Counted from the stretch's first letter, positions 42,813 to 51,793 are shown. The stretch: DNA of 57,259 bases from NAK19 sp034434515 (GCA_034434515.1 DAOTZA010000016.1:1-57259); one strand, 5' to 3'. The notes: generated by a model from the sequence alone, not told the origin. Numbers and translations are program-made.

Positions 42813-44456
42813 TTAGGTCTTTGCGAGAATCTTTTCAACCCTGCGCCGCTCATCCAGCGGTTTGCCATCCAGCGGGTCGACTTCAATACACGCCCCGCGT
42901 GCATCGATCCGCGTCACCGCTTGACCGGCCGCATAGGGGTTGTTTCTCAATTGCGGCGCGTCCAGAATACCGATTTTGACTGCTTTCGCCAACGTGGCAG
43001 GATCAATGAAGGGATCATCAACCATAACGGGCGCCAGGGCTCGAATGGCATCGAGCGTAATGCCTGCTTGAGCGATTAACTCCTCGACCCGCTCCTGAAC
43101 ATGCGGGTCAGTGCTCATCTCTGCTTGACCACGCAGCGCAGTCTGGATCACCTGACGCGCCATTTTACAGGAGGCAATCACCTCCTCGGCCGTGGCTGCA
43201 TGGTGGGCTTCATTGAACCCAACGACATGAACAATTTGAGGCTTAAGCGCCATTTGCACATAGATGCTGGCAGCCAGATGAGCGCGGGCAGCATCCAGGT
43301 CCAACGGGTAACTTAATAGCCCAGTACGAGTTTGCCCCCAAACTCGAAACTTCTCATCTTGCAAGGGTTCAATCAGAGCCAAAATGGCACGCATCTTTGC
43401 CAAATCCATCGCATCGGACAAGCCAGGTGGGCTATTAAACATCAACTGGGCGATATAGTCTCGAACACCAAAGGCCTTAGCATTATAAGCGGAGAGGTAT
43501 GCCGAAACCACAAACACCACATCGGAGGCATCGCGCATCCCCCAGTGGTGAGGTTCATTGAGTTCAACCGGCAGGCCGCGCTCGCCATACCAGCGCATCA
43601 CCTCTTGATGCTGACGGATTGAGCCTTCTAAATCCCAGGGGCCCCGTCCATCCATCTGGTTGAACCAGAATAAGGGAATGGCACACCAGGCGTTGCGGAT
43701 AGTTTCAAGGTAAACCTCTGCCAGGGCAATGAAATCATCTGTGCCCGAATAGGTGCGCATTAGCGGATAATTTCCACAGCGGCTGGCTTGATAGAGGGAG
43801 CGATAATCCTCTACAGAACGCACCGGAACGCCGCCGGCGCCTTTGCGCCGTGGGTCCTGACGTTCTGGATGAAAGAAGTTCTCCTGTGCATCCTGGTCGA
43901 TGCCCAGAGAAATAACATCCAACACTTTGGCTTCGGCGATCTTGCGGATCCCCGCCAGAGTTGCTTCCATCGTCGGTAATCCAAAATGATGGCGCAAGAG
44001 CGGATAGGGCGATTTCCACAAGATTCTGGCAATGGTTTCCTGAGGATAATCTTCTTCGGTAGTGAGGGAGGGAGATGCGCCTTTGAGATAGGCTAAGGTT
44101 TCTTCTTCCGCTTCCCCTCCAGAGAAGACCTTTTCAAAAAAACCAATTTTTTTCGCTCGCTCCGCCACCGGTGGCGTCCCACCAAAGACAAAATGAACCC
44201 CCTTTGCGCGTAACTCATCAGCTTGCTCGGCAAACTGGGCTAATAATCGTTCCCCAGTCTCAGGGGTAAGGCGGTAGGAAACACCTACCAGATCCGCTTG
44301 TTCTGCTTCTGCAATCCGCAGCACTTCTTCCACTGACACTGCCGGGCCTAAAAAGACGGTTCGCCAACCGGCTTTCTCAGCCAACTGTAAAAAGCGACTC
44401 ACCCCAGCAACATGGACACATTCACCTAAAGCACCAGCTACAACCGTTTTTTTCAT
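42813..44456 (-). CDS. B12-binding domain fused to a glutamate-mutase-E-like barrel
   Basis: 547 residues. Residues 1-130 form a B12-binding Rossmann fold: VVAGALGECVHVAGVSRFL (His ligand in the DxHxxG position, but Asp replaced by Cys), VGVSYRLTPETGERLL and VFGGTPP. Residues about 150-547 resemble the catalytic subunit MutE of glutamate mutase: EPHHWGMRDASD, VVGFNEAHHAATAEE, and the C-terminal KIGILDAPQLRNNPYAAGQ with a following DARGACIEVD. Predicted adenosylcobalamin carbon-skeleton mutase with both parts in one chain; substrate unknown. It is followed by the opine-dehydrogenase-like gene and preceded 11 bases upstream by the UPF0316 gene. Confidence 0.8.
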   Translation of the reverse strand: MKKTVVAGALGECVHVAGVSRFLQLAEKAGWRTVFLGPAVSVEEVLRIAEAEQADLVGVSYRLTPETGERLLAQFAEQADELRAKGVHFVFGGTPPVAERAKKIGFFEKVFSGGEAEEETLAYLKGASPSLTTEEDYPQETIARILWKSPYPLLRHHFGLPTMEATLAGIRKIAEAKVLDVISLGIDQDAQENFFHPERQDPRRKGAGGVPVRSVEDYRSLYQASRCGNYPLMRTYSGTDDFIALAEVYLETIRNAWCAIPLFWFNQMDGRGPWDLEGSIRQHQEVMRWYGERGLPVELNEPHHWGMRDASDVVFVVSAYLSAYNAKAFGVRDYIAQLMFNSPPGLSDAMDLAKMRAILALIEPLQDEKFRVWGQTRTGLLSYPLDLDAARAHLAASIYVQMALKPQIVHVVGFNEAHHAATAEEVIASCKMARQVIQTALRGQAEMSTDPHVQERVEELIAQAGITLDAIRALAPVMVDDPFIDPATLAKAVKIGILDAPQLRNNPYAAGQAVTRIDARGACIEVDPLDGKPLDERRRVEKILAKT

Positions 44457-44467
44457 TGCTCATCCTT

Positions 44468-45056
44468 TCATTTACGTCGTGCTCCTAAAGCTTGCCAGAT
44501 TTGCCTTTCTCTACTGGAAGGAAAAACCCCTTGGGAGGCGGTGCGGATTTCCTCTACGGCATAAAAGATCTTCGGATCAATCCGATGGATCAAGCCCACC
44601 ACCTGCTTTAAATTGCGTCGCGGAATTAGCGTATAGATTATCTCGATTGAGCCTTGTGTTCCCATCGCCGATAATTTTGTCACCCCAAAGCCGTTTTCCT
44701 TCCAATAAATTCATCAAGCGGTCACAGTCATGTTTCAAGAAGACGCGCACAGCTACCATCCCCATCGCTAGTTTCTGTTCGATAAATAACCCCATATAAT
44801 TGCCGGCCGCAAAGCCGGCTGCATAGGCGATATACGTCAGCGGATTGGTCAGATTGCGCATAATTTGACTGATTGCCAGGATCCAGATCAGTACTTCAAA
44901 AAAACCAACGATCGGAGCGATCGAACGTCGCCCCTGAGCTGAAAACACAATGCGCAAGGTCATCAGAGTCACATCCAAGATGCGAGCGACGAAGATTAAC
45001 AACGGCAATACTACCCATTGAAACCACCCTGATTGAAGAAATTTTTCTATGCCCAT
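44468..45056 (-). pseudogene. UPF0316/DUF2179-type membrane protein interrupted by a frameshift
   Basis: Read from ATG 45056 the first frame encodes the membrane part (FVARILDVTLMTLRIVFSAQ, three hydrophobic segments, AGFAAGNYMGLFIEQKLAMG) and then loses similarity at LLEGKRLWGD near 44690. The second frame takes over with VTKLSAMGTQGSIEIIYTLI and PRRNLKQVVGLIHRIDPKIFY, the C-terminal DUF2179 domain. Removing one base in the AAAACGGC stretch restores GKGFGVTKLSAMG, as in intact family members. Either a real mutation, a programmed shift or an assembly error. Repaired product about 195 residues. It heads the operon with the B12 and opine-dehydrogenase genes. Confidence 0.8.
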
Positions 45057-45336
45057 TACTTAACTCTCCGACTAGAGCATATGTTGTCCAGAGACCATCC
45101 CAACAAATCCCTTGTCAGTTCCTGATCAGTGAAAGTGTATACAGGCGCTTATAGAAAGATCTGCTGCCCTCTGAACATTAACTTGACGATTTGCACAATT
45201 TATTTTAATCTATCCATGCACGCTTTCTTGGCTATCCTGCCTAGCCTAATCATACCTGCTGTTGCGTAACCATCACACCTTTTTCTGGTTTAATTAAAAA
45301 ACCTTAGCAAAGTCAATAGCTTATAAAAGATATCAA
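45057..45336. other. Intergenic region between divergent operons
   Basis: 280 bases between the minus-strand UPF0316 operon and the plus-strand SDR. AT-rich, no open frame that I would call; it should contain both promoters but no confident hexamer pair was found. Confidence 0.4.
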
Positions 45337-46137
45337 ATGTCAAAGTACTTCCAGAATAAAACAGCTTTAATCAGCGGTGCATCCAGCGGGATTGGCAAAG
45401 CCCTTGCCTTACAGCTTGCCCGGCAAGGTTGCAAAGTAGCCCTCCTCGCTCGAACACAATCGCGTTTGGAAGAAGTCGCAGCGCAAGTGCGTTCGGTTGG
45501 CAGCCAGGCATTGGTTCTGCCCACCGACTTAACCGATCCAAACGCCATCCGCGCCTCCGTTAAAACTGCTTTTGAAACGTGGAGTCAACTTGATTTTGTT
45601 TTCTCCAATGCCGGGCAATATCTTCGCTCACCCATTGTCGATCTGACTCTCGATACCTTGCGAAAATCAATGGAAATCAATTTCTATAGTCATGTAGAGC
45701 TGCTTCTGGCAATCTTGCCTTCAATGGTGGAGCGGAAAAGCGGACACCTTGTACTGGTCTCAACGATGGATGCAAAGAAAGCAATACCGCCAGATGCACC
45801 CTATGTGGCAGCAAAATGTGCTTTAGCAGGTTTCGGAGACATCTTGCGCCAGGAATTGCACGGCAGCGGTGTCGAGGTGACCCTCGTCTTCCCAGGCCGA
45901 GTCGATACCCCGATGGTCGAGAACTTGGAGGTACCGTGGATTTCGGCAAAGATTTCCGCTGAAGCCTGTGCCAAAGCAATCTTGAAGGGGGTTCAAAAGC
46001 GAAAAGCAGAGATACTCTTGCCGCCTCAAACCCTTTTGCTCTATTACATCCAGGTATTCGCCCCTCGCCTGGCGGATTTTGCCGTGCGCTTCTTCCGCCT
46101 GGAGGGATGGGAGCGTTCCGAGAGAGGTGCTTCATGA
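45337..46137 (+). CDS. Short-chain dehydrogenase/reductase
   Basis: 266 residues. TALISGASSGIGKALALQLA (TGxxxGxG-type, with S), NAG in FSNAG, catalytic Ser in VLVSTMDAKKA and Tyr/Lys in PYVAAKCALAGFGD. The C-terminal end has a hydrophobic LLLYYIQVFAPRLADFAVRFF segment, as in SDRs that associate with membranes and act on lipids or 3-ketosphinganine-like substrates. The stop overlaps the ATG of the next gene. Confidence 0.9.
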   Translation: MSKYFQNKTALISGASSGIGKALALQLARQGCKVALLARTQSRLEEVAAQVRSVGSQALVLPTDLTDPNAIRASVKTAFETWSQLDFVFSNAGQYLRSPIVDLTLDTLRKSMEINFYSHVELLLAILPSMVERKSGHLVLVSTMDAKKAIPPDAPYVAAKCALAGFGDILRQELHGSGVEVTLVFPGRVDTPMVENLEVPWISAKISAEACAKAILKGVQKRKAEILLPPQTLLLYYIQVFAPRLADFAVRFFRLEGWERSERGAS

Positions 46138-47621
46138 CCGCAGCGTTTTCCTCGCTTTCTATCCAAAAGCCAATCCATTCCTGGTTGCGTCCAATTCACA
46201 TTGCCTGTGTAAACGGCGATGCAACTCCTGTAGTAAAGCAGTTTCACCAAGAACTTCTGGAAAGATTTTCCAGACGGGGTCATATTGTCCAAACCGAGCC
46301 AGACGCAGAGACCAATGTCCTCATCACTAGCGCTCCGTTCGGGCAACCTTTAGATTGGCGGCAAGCCTATCTCTTCACCGCCAGGCGAAAGTTCAATCTT
46401 CCTCATTTGCCGATTCTGTTTACAACCCTTCACGCTACTCCTCAGCAATACCAGAAACTGCTCCAACACTTTGAAAAAGCTCTTGCCAAACCCTCTCCTG
46501 ATGCGGAGGATTTTCGTTTCCCGGGTTTGGCACCCACTGCCCATCAAACGCTTTACGAGCAGGGCAAACGCGGTGGGCCCATTCTTTCCCTTTTACGCCT
46601 GGTACAAGCTCAGGCGAAATGTATCCGCATTCTGTTACTGATCGGCGAAGATGAACCTCTTGAAGCTTATACCTTTGACCTGGTAGGCGCTCATCCCCGA
46701 ACTGCGGCTGAACAAAAAGAGTTTTTTTATGAAGACCTGATGTTGCGCATCCTGACCGCCGCTTGCACGCAGGAGATTACTCAGCATCAAGTGGTGGGGG
46801 AGTTAATCCCCTTTGAGCTGTGGAGCAGTTTAACCACCCCAGCGGCGATGCGTCAAGCAGGTCAAGAACTGGGCAAACGCCACTTTTTTACCAGTATGGT
46901 GCGCATTGCCGATCTGGTCAATGTTCCGGCCATTGCCGACGCAGTTGCCAGTCAGTACAGCGAAGGTTGTTTTGCAACCTGGGATCCCATCTTACAAGCA
47001 TTAATTACCACCATAACCGGCAGTGCTCGACCGGTGGATAAAGACAATCTAAGCGATGATGAACTGGCAGTCATTATTGGTGTCCGTCCCGACGGCAAAG
47101 GCGCGCTGGTCCGCCATGTAGACGGCAAACGAAATGACCCCCCTTCCTCTGAAGCGGTGGAGCTAATCTTAATGGATCGTGACCTACCACGCATCTCGCT
47201 TGGTGAAGCTTGGGGATTCCCTTCACCTGTTGAGGCTCCGGTTACACGCTCCAAGTTACATGGACATCGGAGCATTCGCGCTTTTGATCCCAATTTGGTG
47301 GAACACGTTCACCTTGACCCGGCTTACTACGCCTATCCGGTTTCTTGCTCGACCGAGGCTCAGGCCCATGCTATCCATCAAGCCTTTTCGCAATCGGAAG
47401 CCTTGCGGAATCCTCACGACCCCCGTCAAGTGGTCTTTACCATTATGCCAGGTCACGGGGTGGTAATCGTGGAAAAATGGGTTGAGGGGAAACAACCGTT
47501 TCAAGTGATCTGGGAGTTTATGGATCAAGGGCTTATCCAGATCGATCCACGTATTCCTCAGGGCAATTTCGAGTTCGAGACGATAAAGCCCAACTTAGCA
47601 GTCCTGCGTCTGCTGGAATAG
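46134..47621 (+). CDS. Conserved-looking protein of unknown function, 495 residues
   Basis: Not recognised. Starts at ATG 46134 inside the SDR stop (ATGA overlap) with GAGAGAGG upstream. Soluble, no signal peptide or membrane segments. Middle part has RLVQAQAKCIRILLLIGEDE, SLTTPAAMRQAGQELGKRHFFTSM and ITGSARPVDKDNLSDDELAVIIGVRPDG; the C-terminal part is His-rich (HGHRSIRAFDPNLVEHVHLDP). The strict coupling to the SDR suggests they work on one substrate; no reaction is assigned. Confidence 0.75.
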   Translation: MTAAFSSLSIQKPIHSWLRPIHIACVNGDATPVVKQFHQELLERFSRRGHIVQTEPDAETNVLITSAPFGQPLDWRQAYLFTARRKFNLPHLPILFTTLHATPQQYQKLLQHFEKALAKPSPDAEDFRFPGLAPTAHQTLYEQGKRGGPILSLLRLVQAQAKCIRILLLIGEDEPLEAYTFDLVGAHPRTAAEQKEFFYEDLMLRILTAACTQEITQHQVVGELIPFELWSSLTTPAAMRQAGQELGKRHFFTSMVRIADLVNVPAIADAVASQYSEGCFATWDPILQALITTITGSARPVDKDNLSDDELAVIIGVRPDGKGALVRHVDGKRNDPPSSEAVELILMDRDLPRISLGEAWGFPSPVEAPVTRSKLHGHRSIRAFDPNLVEHVHLDPAYYAYPVSCSTEAQAHAIHQAFSQSEALRNPHDPRQVVFTIMPGHGVVIVEKWVEGKQPFQVIWEFMDQGLIQIDPRIPQGNFEFETIKPNLAVLRLLE

Positions 47622-47670
47622 AGGGAAGTTCTGTGAGATGGAGTGTGAATTGTCCCTGTAGGCGAGGTGA

Positions 47671-48285
47671 TTACCGTTCAGCCTGGGCTTGCGCCGTGGA
47701 CATCCCTTCTAAAAGCAATTTCACCGCTGCGCGTGGGATAGTTCCCCAATCCAAGCCCTGGTGTTCCAGGGCTACCTGCAAGACCAGACCAACGCCAAGG
47801 GAAACCAGCGTTGCCGCCGCCACATCTGGATCGACGGCCTTCAAGCTTCCCTGCTGGTTTCCCTCTTCAATCCAGCGGGCGAAGATCGAACGAAAGCGTT
47901 GATAGGGCTCCACCGATGCGCCCCATGCAGTGGGGTCTTTGGTCGCCTGATACCAGAACTCCAGAAACATCGGCGCTTGTCCGGCTGCCTGTTCAAATAC
48001 CTGTTGAAGCCTGTCTGCCATGCGCTCAAAGCGCTGTGGCACCCATTCGATCTCCTGACAGATTGCCGTCAAACTTTGTTCTAATTCCTGCACCCAATCC
48101 TGCAAAAGAGCTAAGAATAAGGCTTGCTTGCTGGGAAAATGATGATAGAATGCGCCTTTGCTTACGTTAGCTGCAATGCAAATTTCATCAACGCTTGTCG
48201 CTTCATACCCAAAACGGATAAATTGTTCAACTGCCGCGCCGATGATCCGGGCACGGGTTTGAATGCTTCGCAATTGATGTGCCAT
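47671..48285 (-). CDS. TetR-family transcriptional regulator
   Basis: 204 residues. HTH at about 12-55: RARIIGAAVEQFIRFGYEAT, SVDEICIAANVSKGAFYHHFPSKQALF. The ligand-binding C-terminal domain is variable. Divergent from the MscS channel with 88 bases between starts; the shared spacer carries a perfect 12-base palindrome next to its own -10, so it probably represses itself and possibly the channel/patatin genes. GGAGGCAGGCA is the ribosome-binding region. Confidence 0.92.
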   Translation of the reverse strand: MAHQLRSIQTRARIIGAAVEQFIRFGYEATSVDEICIAANVSKGAFYHHFPSKQALFLALLQDWVQELEQSLTAICQEIEWVPQRFERMADRLQQVFEQAAGQAPMFLEFWYQATKDPTAWGASVEPYQRFRSIFARWIEEGNQQGSLKAVDPDVAAATLVSLGVGLVLQVALEHQGLDWGTIPRAAVKLLLEGMSTAQAQAER

Positions 48286-48302
48286 TGCCTGCCTCCTGAG
48301 AT

Positions 48303-48321
48303 ATTATAAGACCAATTGGTC
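48303..48321 (-). promoter_or_regulatory. tetR -10 element with adjoining TetR-type operator
   Basis: GACCAATTGGTC (48310-48321) is a perfect 12-base palindrome. One base away on the minus strand is TATAAT (48308-48303), the likely -10 of tetR. The operator thus sits in the promoter spacer, a standard autorepression layout. A plus-strand TATAAT at 48345-48350 may serve the MscS gene. Confidence 0.65.
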
Positions 48322-48373
48322 GGTTTTTGAAGTGCAAAATCGGCTATAATCCATCCAGAACGGAGACCGCCCG

Positions 48374-49189
48374 ATGTTTCAAACGATTGAATACCTTTGG
48401 AAGCAATTCCTGAATCTATTGCCCAACCTGGCGTTTGCCTTACTGATTCTACTGGCAAGTATTTATCTCGCCAAACTGGTCAGCCGCATCCTTGAGCGAG
48501 CGTTACGGCGTCGCGAAGCCAGCCCAGAAATCACCGCTTTGCTGACCATGATCACCCGTTGGACCCTGGTGATTTTCGGCATCATTACCGCCTTACAACG
48601 TTTCTTCGATGTCACCGCTTTCCTCACCGGTTTAGGGATCATCGGATTCAGTATTGGTTTTGCCCTGCAAGACATCCTCAAAAACTTTGCGGCTGGCATC
48701 ATCTTACTGCTTCAGCAACCTTTCAAAGTCGGTGATTCAATAGAGGTCAGCAGTTACAGTGGTGTTGTGCAGACAATCAATATCCGTACAACCGAACTGC
48801 GCACTTTTGATGGCCGGTTGGTCATCATCCCAAACGCCGATTTACTCGCCAACACAATTGTGAATCTAAGCCGCGCCGATCGGCGGCGCATTGATCTCCA
48901 GATTGGCATCGAATATCAGAGCGACCTCCAACTAGCTCAGGAAGCTTTACGAGCTGCCCTGCAAGGGGTACCTGGTTTTCTAACCGACCCACCACCGTTC
49001 ATTATCTCCGAGACCTTTGGAGATTCAGCGATCAAGCTCCGCGTTTATTTTTGGATCGATCTCACAGCCAGCAATCCTCTGGAAGCTCAAGATGCAGCGG
49101 TAAAAAACATCAAAGCTGAATTTGAGCGCCAAGGGCTCCATATCCCTTATCCCACCACAACTGTTATTCTGCATCCAGCAAAAGAATAA
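48374..49189 (+). CDS. Small-conductance mechanosensitive channel (MscS family)
   Basis: 271 residues. Three membrane segments (about 15-35, 62-82, 85-115); the pore helix region reads TGLGIIGFSIGFALQDILKNFAAGI, followed by the MscS beta domain FKVGDSIEVSSYSGVVQTINIRTTELRTFDG and IPNADLL. Opens on membrane tension to release solutes. Preceded by the TetR operator region. Confidence 0.94.
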   Translation: MFQTIEYLWKQFLNLLPNLAFALLILLASIYLAKLVSRILERALRRREASPEITALLTMITRWTLVIFGIITALQRFFDVTAFLTGLGIIGFSIGFALQDILKNFAAGIILLLQQPFKVGDSIEVSSYSGVVQTINIRTTELRTFDGRLVIIPNADLLANTIVNLSRADRRRIDLQIGIEYQSDLQLAQEALRAALQGVPGFLTDPPPFIISETFGDSAIKLRVYFWIDLTASNPLEAQDAAVKNIKAEFERQGLHIPYPTTTVILHPAKE

Positions 49190-49220
49190 CCTGGAAACTC
49201 ATCGAAACACCTTACCCAAG

Positions 49221-49234
49221 GTGACAGGAGTCAC
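49221..49234. promoter_or_regulatory. GTGA-N6-TCAC palindrome upstream of the patatin gene
   Basis: GTGACAGGAGTCAC, five-base arms GTGAC/GTCAC, 19 bases before the patatin ATG. It matches the half-site spacing of CRP/FNR-family operators and resembles the sites at 50208 and 54030. Being so close to the start codon, it could also be chance or an mRNA hairpin. Confidence 0.35.
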
Positions 49235-49253
49235 AAACCAGGAGAGAATAATT

Positions 49254-50165
49254 ATGCAAAGGAACTTATCCTTTCGACATCCATTAGCCATCGCACTGGG
49301 GGGTGGCGGGGCAAGAGGCGCTTTGCAAGTTGGAGCCTTACGAGCGCTATTCGAACACGGTGTTCAACCAGATATCCTGGTTGGCACTTCGATTGGAGCC
49401 GTCAATGCTGCCTACCTTGCCCTTCATGGCGTGAATCTGGAGGGATTAAAAGCGTTAGAACAAGCCTGGTTTGAAGCCGCAGAAGCCAATCTATTACCGG
49501 CAAACTATCTCTGGTTAACCGTACAAGTCTTATTTGAGCGAATCGGCAGGCGGACCGATCATCGGATGCGCGATTTCTTCGTGGAGCATGGGTTAACCCC
49601 CAATTTAACCTTCGGAGACCTCCGGAACATTCGCCTGTACCTGGTGGCAGCCGATCTTAACTCTGGGGAACCACTGCTTTATGGTACAAGCCCTCATCAA
49701 TCCATCCTAGAAGGTCTGGTAGCCTCCACGGCTCTGCCCCCCTGGGTACATCCCTTGGATCAGGAAGGACGCCTCCTGCTCGATGGGGGCGTAGTCAGCA
49801 ACTTACCGATAGAGCCAGCCTACCGTCAAGGGGCAAAGGAAATCATCGCCTTAGATCTGATTGATCCCCGCATAGTAACCGCTCCTACGGCACCCTCTTT
49901 TGGTCATTTTATCTTCAAGTTGATCAATACGGTGGAACAGCGCCAGTTAGAACTTGAGCTGGAACTGGCTACTGCTCATCAAGTACCCGTCTGGCATATC
50001 CGCCTGCAGGGAGAAAAAGCCGTGCCAATATGGGATTTCAGCCAAACAGGAGAGCTAATCGAACGTGGCTATCAAATCACACTAATTGAAATCCAGAAAA
50101 AGTTAGACGAGCAGCCTCTCAAATGGCATAGATGGTTGCAAGAGCGGATAAAATTCCCCTTCTAG
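49254..50165 (+). CDS. Patatin-like phospholipase
   Basis: 303 residues from ATG 49254 (GGAGAG eight bases upstream; the longer frame overlaps mscS). Oxyanion loop LGGGGARGALQVGAL, nucleophile Ser in VGTSIGAVNAAY (GxSxG) and catalytic Asp in LLLDGGVVSNLP (DGG) form the full Ser-Asp dyad, so an active RssA/YchK-type cytoplasmic esterase or phospholipase is expected. Downstream of mscS by 64 bases in the same direction. Confidence 0.93.
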   Translation: MQRNLSFRHPLAIALGGGGARGALQVGALRALFEHGVQPDILVGTSIGAVNAAYLALHGVNLEGLKALEQAWFEAAEANLLPANYLWLTVQVLFERIGRRTDHRMRDFFVEHGLTPNLTFGDLRNIRLYLVAADLNSGEPLLYGTSPHQSILEGLVASTALPPWVHPLDQEGRLLLDGGVVSNLPIEPAYRQGAKEIIALDLIDPRIVTAPTAPSFGHFIFKLINTVEQRQLELELELATAHQVPVWHIRLQGEKAVPIWDFSQTGELIERGYQITLIEIQKKLDEQPLKWHRWLQERIKFPF

Positions 50166-50207
50166 CCAGAATATCATCGCTCCTAATCAACCTGTCACCA
50201 AAGATTC

Positions 50208-50221
50208 GTGACAACTATCAC
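50208..50221. promoter_or_regulatory. GTGA-N6-TCAC palindrome upstream of the permease
   Basis: GTGACAACTATCAC. It differs at one base from the site at 54030 upstream of the arsR-ferredoxin gene. The GTGA-N6-TCAC layout is that of CRP/FNR-family operators. Confidence 0.5.
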
Positions 50222-50249
50222 TAGGCACAGTTTATTTTCCGAATAAAAT

Positions 50250-50265
50250 ATTCAATAGATTGAAT
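50250..50265. promoter_or_regulatory. ArsR-type operator upstream of the permease
   Basis: ATTCAAT-AG-ATTGAAT, perfect seven-base arms and a two-base AG centre, 53 bases ahead of the permease ATG. The same ATTCAA-N-AG-N-TTGAAT pattern overlies the start of the arsR-ferredoxin gene at 54097-54116, so the ArsR protein encoded there is the likely binder. Confidence 0.65.
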
Positions 50266-50318
50266 GTACTACTGGGTAAAGAGATGAATTTTCGTTAACA
50301 TTTTATTGGAGGTATTCA

Positions 50319-51791
50319 ATGAACCTTGCAGAATGGCTGTTACGCCTGTTGAACGGTGGGTTAGGAAACCTTTCCGCCTACCTTGCAGCGCATGTTCTCT
50401 TGTGTCTTGTGCCGGCTTTTTATATTGCCGGCGCAATGACGGCTTTAATTCCCAAAGAGTCGGTCACCCGTTTTTTAGGTAGAAACGCTCCCAAGATTAT
50501 TGCTTACCCAGGGGCAGCCTTAGCCGGCTCGATCCTTGCTGTCTGTTCCTGCACCATCGTCCCGATTTTTGCCGGCATCTATAAAAAGGGCGCGGGCATT
50601 GGACCGGCAATTACTTTCCTGTTTTTTGCGCCGGCCGCTAACATTCTAGCGCTCGTCTATACTGGCGGCGTAATCGGGGTAGATTTGGCTTTTGCCCGTC
50701 TGATCCTTTCCCTGACCTTTGGCATCAGCATCGGGATGATTATGGCCTTGATCTTCTCCCGTCAGGACATCGCCCACGATAAAGAAACGGACGCCATGTT
50801 CGCCGGTAAGGGCCAGATGCGCCGTCCGGCTTTGATCTTTCTGCTCCTTTTGGTTGCCTTGCTGTTGGCCGGTACGTTTAAGATCAGCTTATTAACCAGC
50901 TCGTATGCCCATCTCACCCTTCCAATCAGCGGCATGGACCGCTTTCAGGATTTCCTTTACCGTCTGGTACCCTACGATCCAAGCAAGGGCGAAGAAGGCG
51001 TCACTGCCCAGGGTGCCATTCTCATCGGCTTACTGGTCCTGATCGGCATTTCCTCCTGGAAAGGATTAGAGAACATCTACGAGGGTTTCAACCGCTGGAC
51101 ATGGGTCGCCATGGGACTGGTTGGCATTACGTTACTGACCGCCTCCTTGGGGATGACTCCTCATGTTGGCGGACTTGACCTCGCCTTTACCGGTCGTTTC
51201 TTTGCTGTCTTTTTGGCGCTGCTTGCGCTGATCTGGCTGATGTTTAAGCGCTTGAGCGAAGATGAATTGCGCGATTGGCTGTGGGAATCCTGGCGTTTTG
51301 TTAAGCAAATCTTTCCTTTACTCGTTGTCGGCGTATTTGCAGTTGGAGTCATTCGGGTGCTGATTAAACCGGAGTGGATTCAAACCCTTGCCGGTCACAA
51401 CACCATTTTAGGCAATTTGGCAGGGGTAATCTTCGGCGTCTTCATGTACTTCCCCACCCTGGTTGAGGTGCCGATTGCCAATATGTTCCTCAACCTTGGC
51501 ATGCATCGCGGGCCGCTTTTGGCATACTTGATGGCAGATCCCGAACTAAGCCTGCAGAGCATCTTGATGATCGCTGCCATCATCGGGCGCCTGCGTGCCT
51601 GGACGTATGTCGCCTGGGTGGCGCTTTTCAGCACCTTAGCCGGCTTGACCTATGGAGCATGGGTCGATGGTACGCCGATAGGTTTGCTTTTCCTGTACCT
51701 CGCCGGTTTTATTGCCGTTCTTGCCCTGGCGCTCTGGTGGATCGAGCGCCAAAACAAAGCCCGCCTCAGCCAACCTGTCTCGGCGGATTAA
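50319..51791 (+). CDS. COG0701/YraQ-type permease (DUF318), possible metal or metalloid exporter
   Basis: 490 residues, about ten to twelve membrane segments in two homologous halves. The first half has the family core AVCSCTIVPIFAGIYKKGAGIGPAITFLF then APAANILAL; the second half has GVFMYFPTLVEVPIANMFLNLGMHRGP without the CSC pair. Related proteins include ArsP (organoarsenical export) and the SO_0444 Cu/Zn efflux proteins. GGAGG is eight bases upstream. The shared ArsR-type operator ties it to the arsR-ferredoxin gene at 54134, so export of a thiophilic toxicant or a role in Fe-S/metal balance is plausible but unproven. Confidence 0.85.
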   Translation: MNLAEWLLRLLNGGLGNLSAYLAAHVLLCLVPAFYIAGAMTALIPKESVTRFLGRNAPKIIAYPGAALAGSILAVCSCTIVPIFAGIYKKGAGIGPAITFLFFAPAANILALVYTGGVIGVDLAFARLILSLTFGISIGMIMALIFSRQDIAHDKETDAMFAGKGQMRRPALIFLLLLVALLLAGTFKISLLTSSYAHLTLPISGMDRFQDFLYRLVPYDPSKGEEGVTAQGAILIGLLVLIGISSWKGLENIYEGFNRWTWVAMGLVGITLLTASLGMTPHVGGLDLAFTGRFFAVFLALLALIWLMFKRLSEDELRDWLWESWRFVKQIFPLLVVGVFAVGVIRVLIKPEWIQTLAGHNTILGNLAGVIFGVFMYFPTLVEVPIANMFLNLGMHRGPLLAYLMADPELSLQSILMIAAIIGRLRAWTYVAWVALFSTLAGLTYGAWVDGTPIGLLFLYLAGFIAVLALALWWIERQNKARLSQPVSAD

Positions 51792-51793
51792 GC

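Noticed and set aside
42800..42904. Extended N terminus of the opine-dehydrogenase-like protein
   Set aside because: Overlaps the end of the B12 gene; ATG 42799 has GGAGG at proper distance and starts right before the Rossmann fold.
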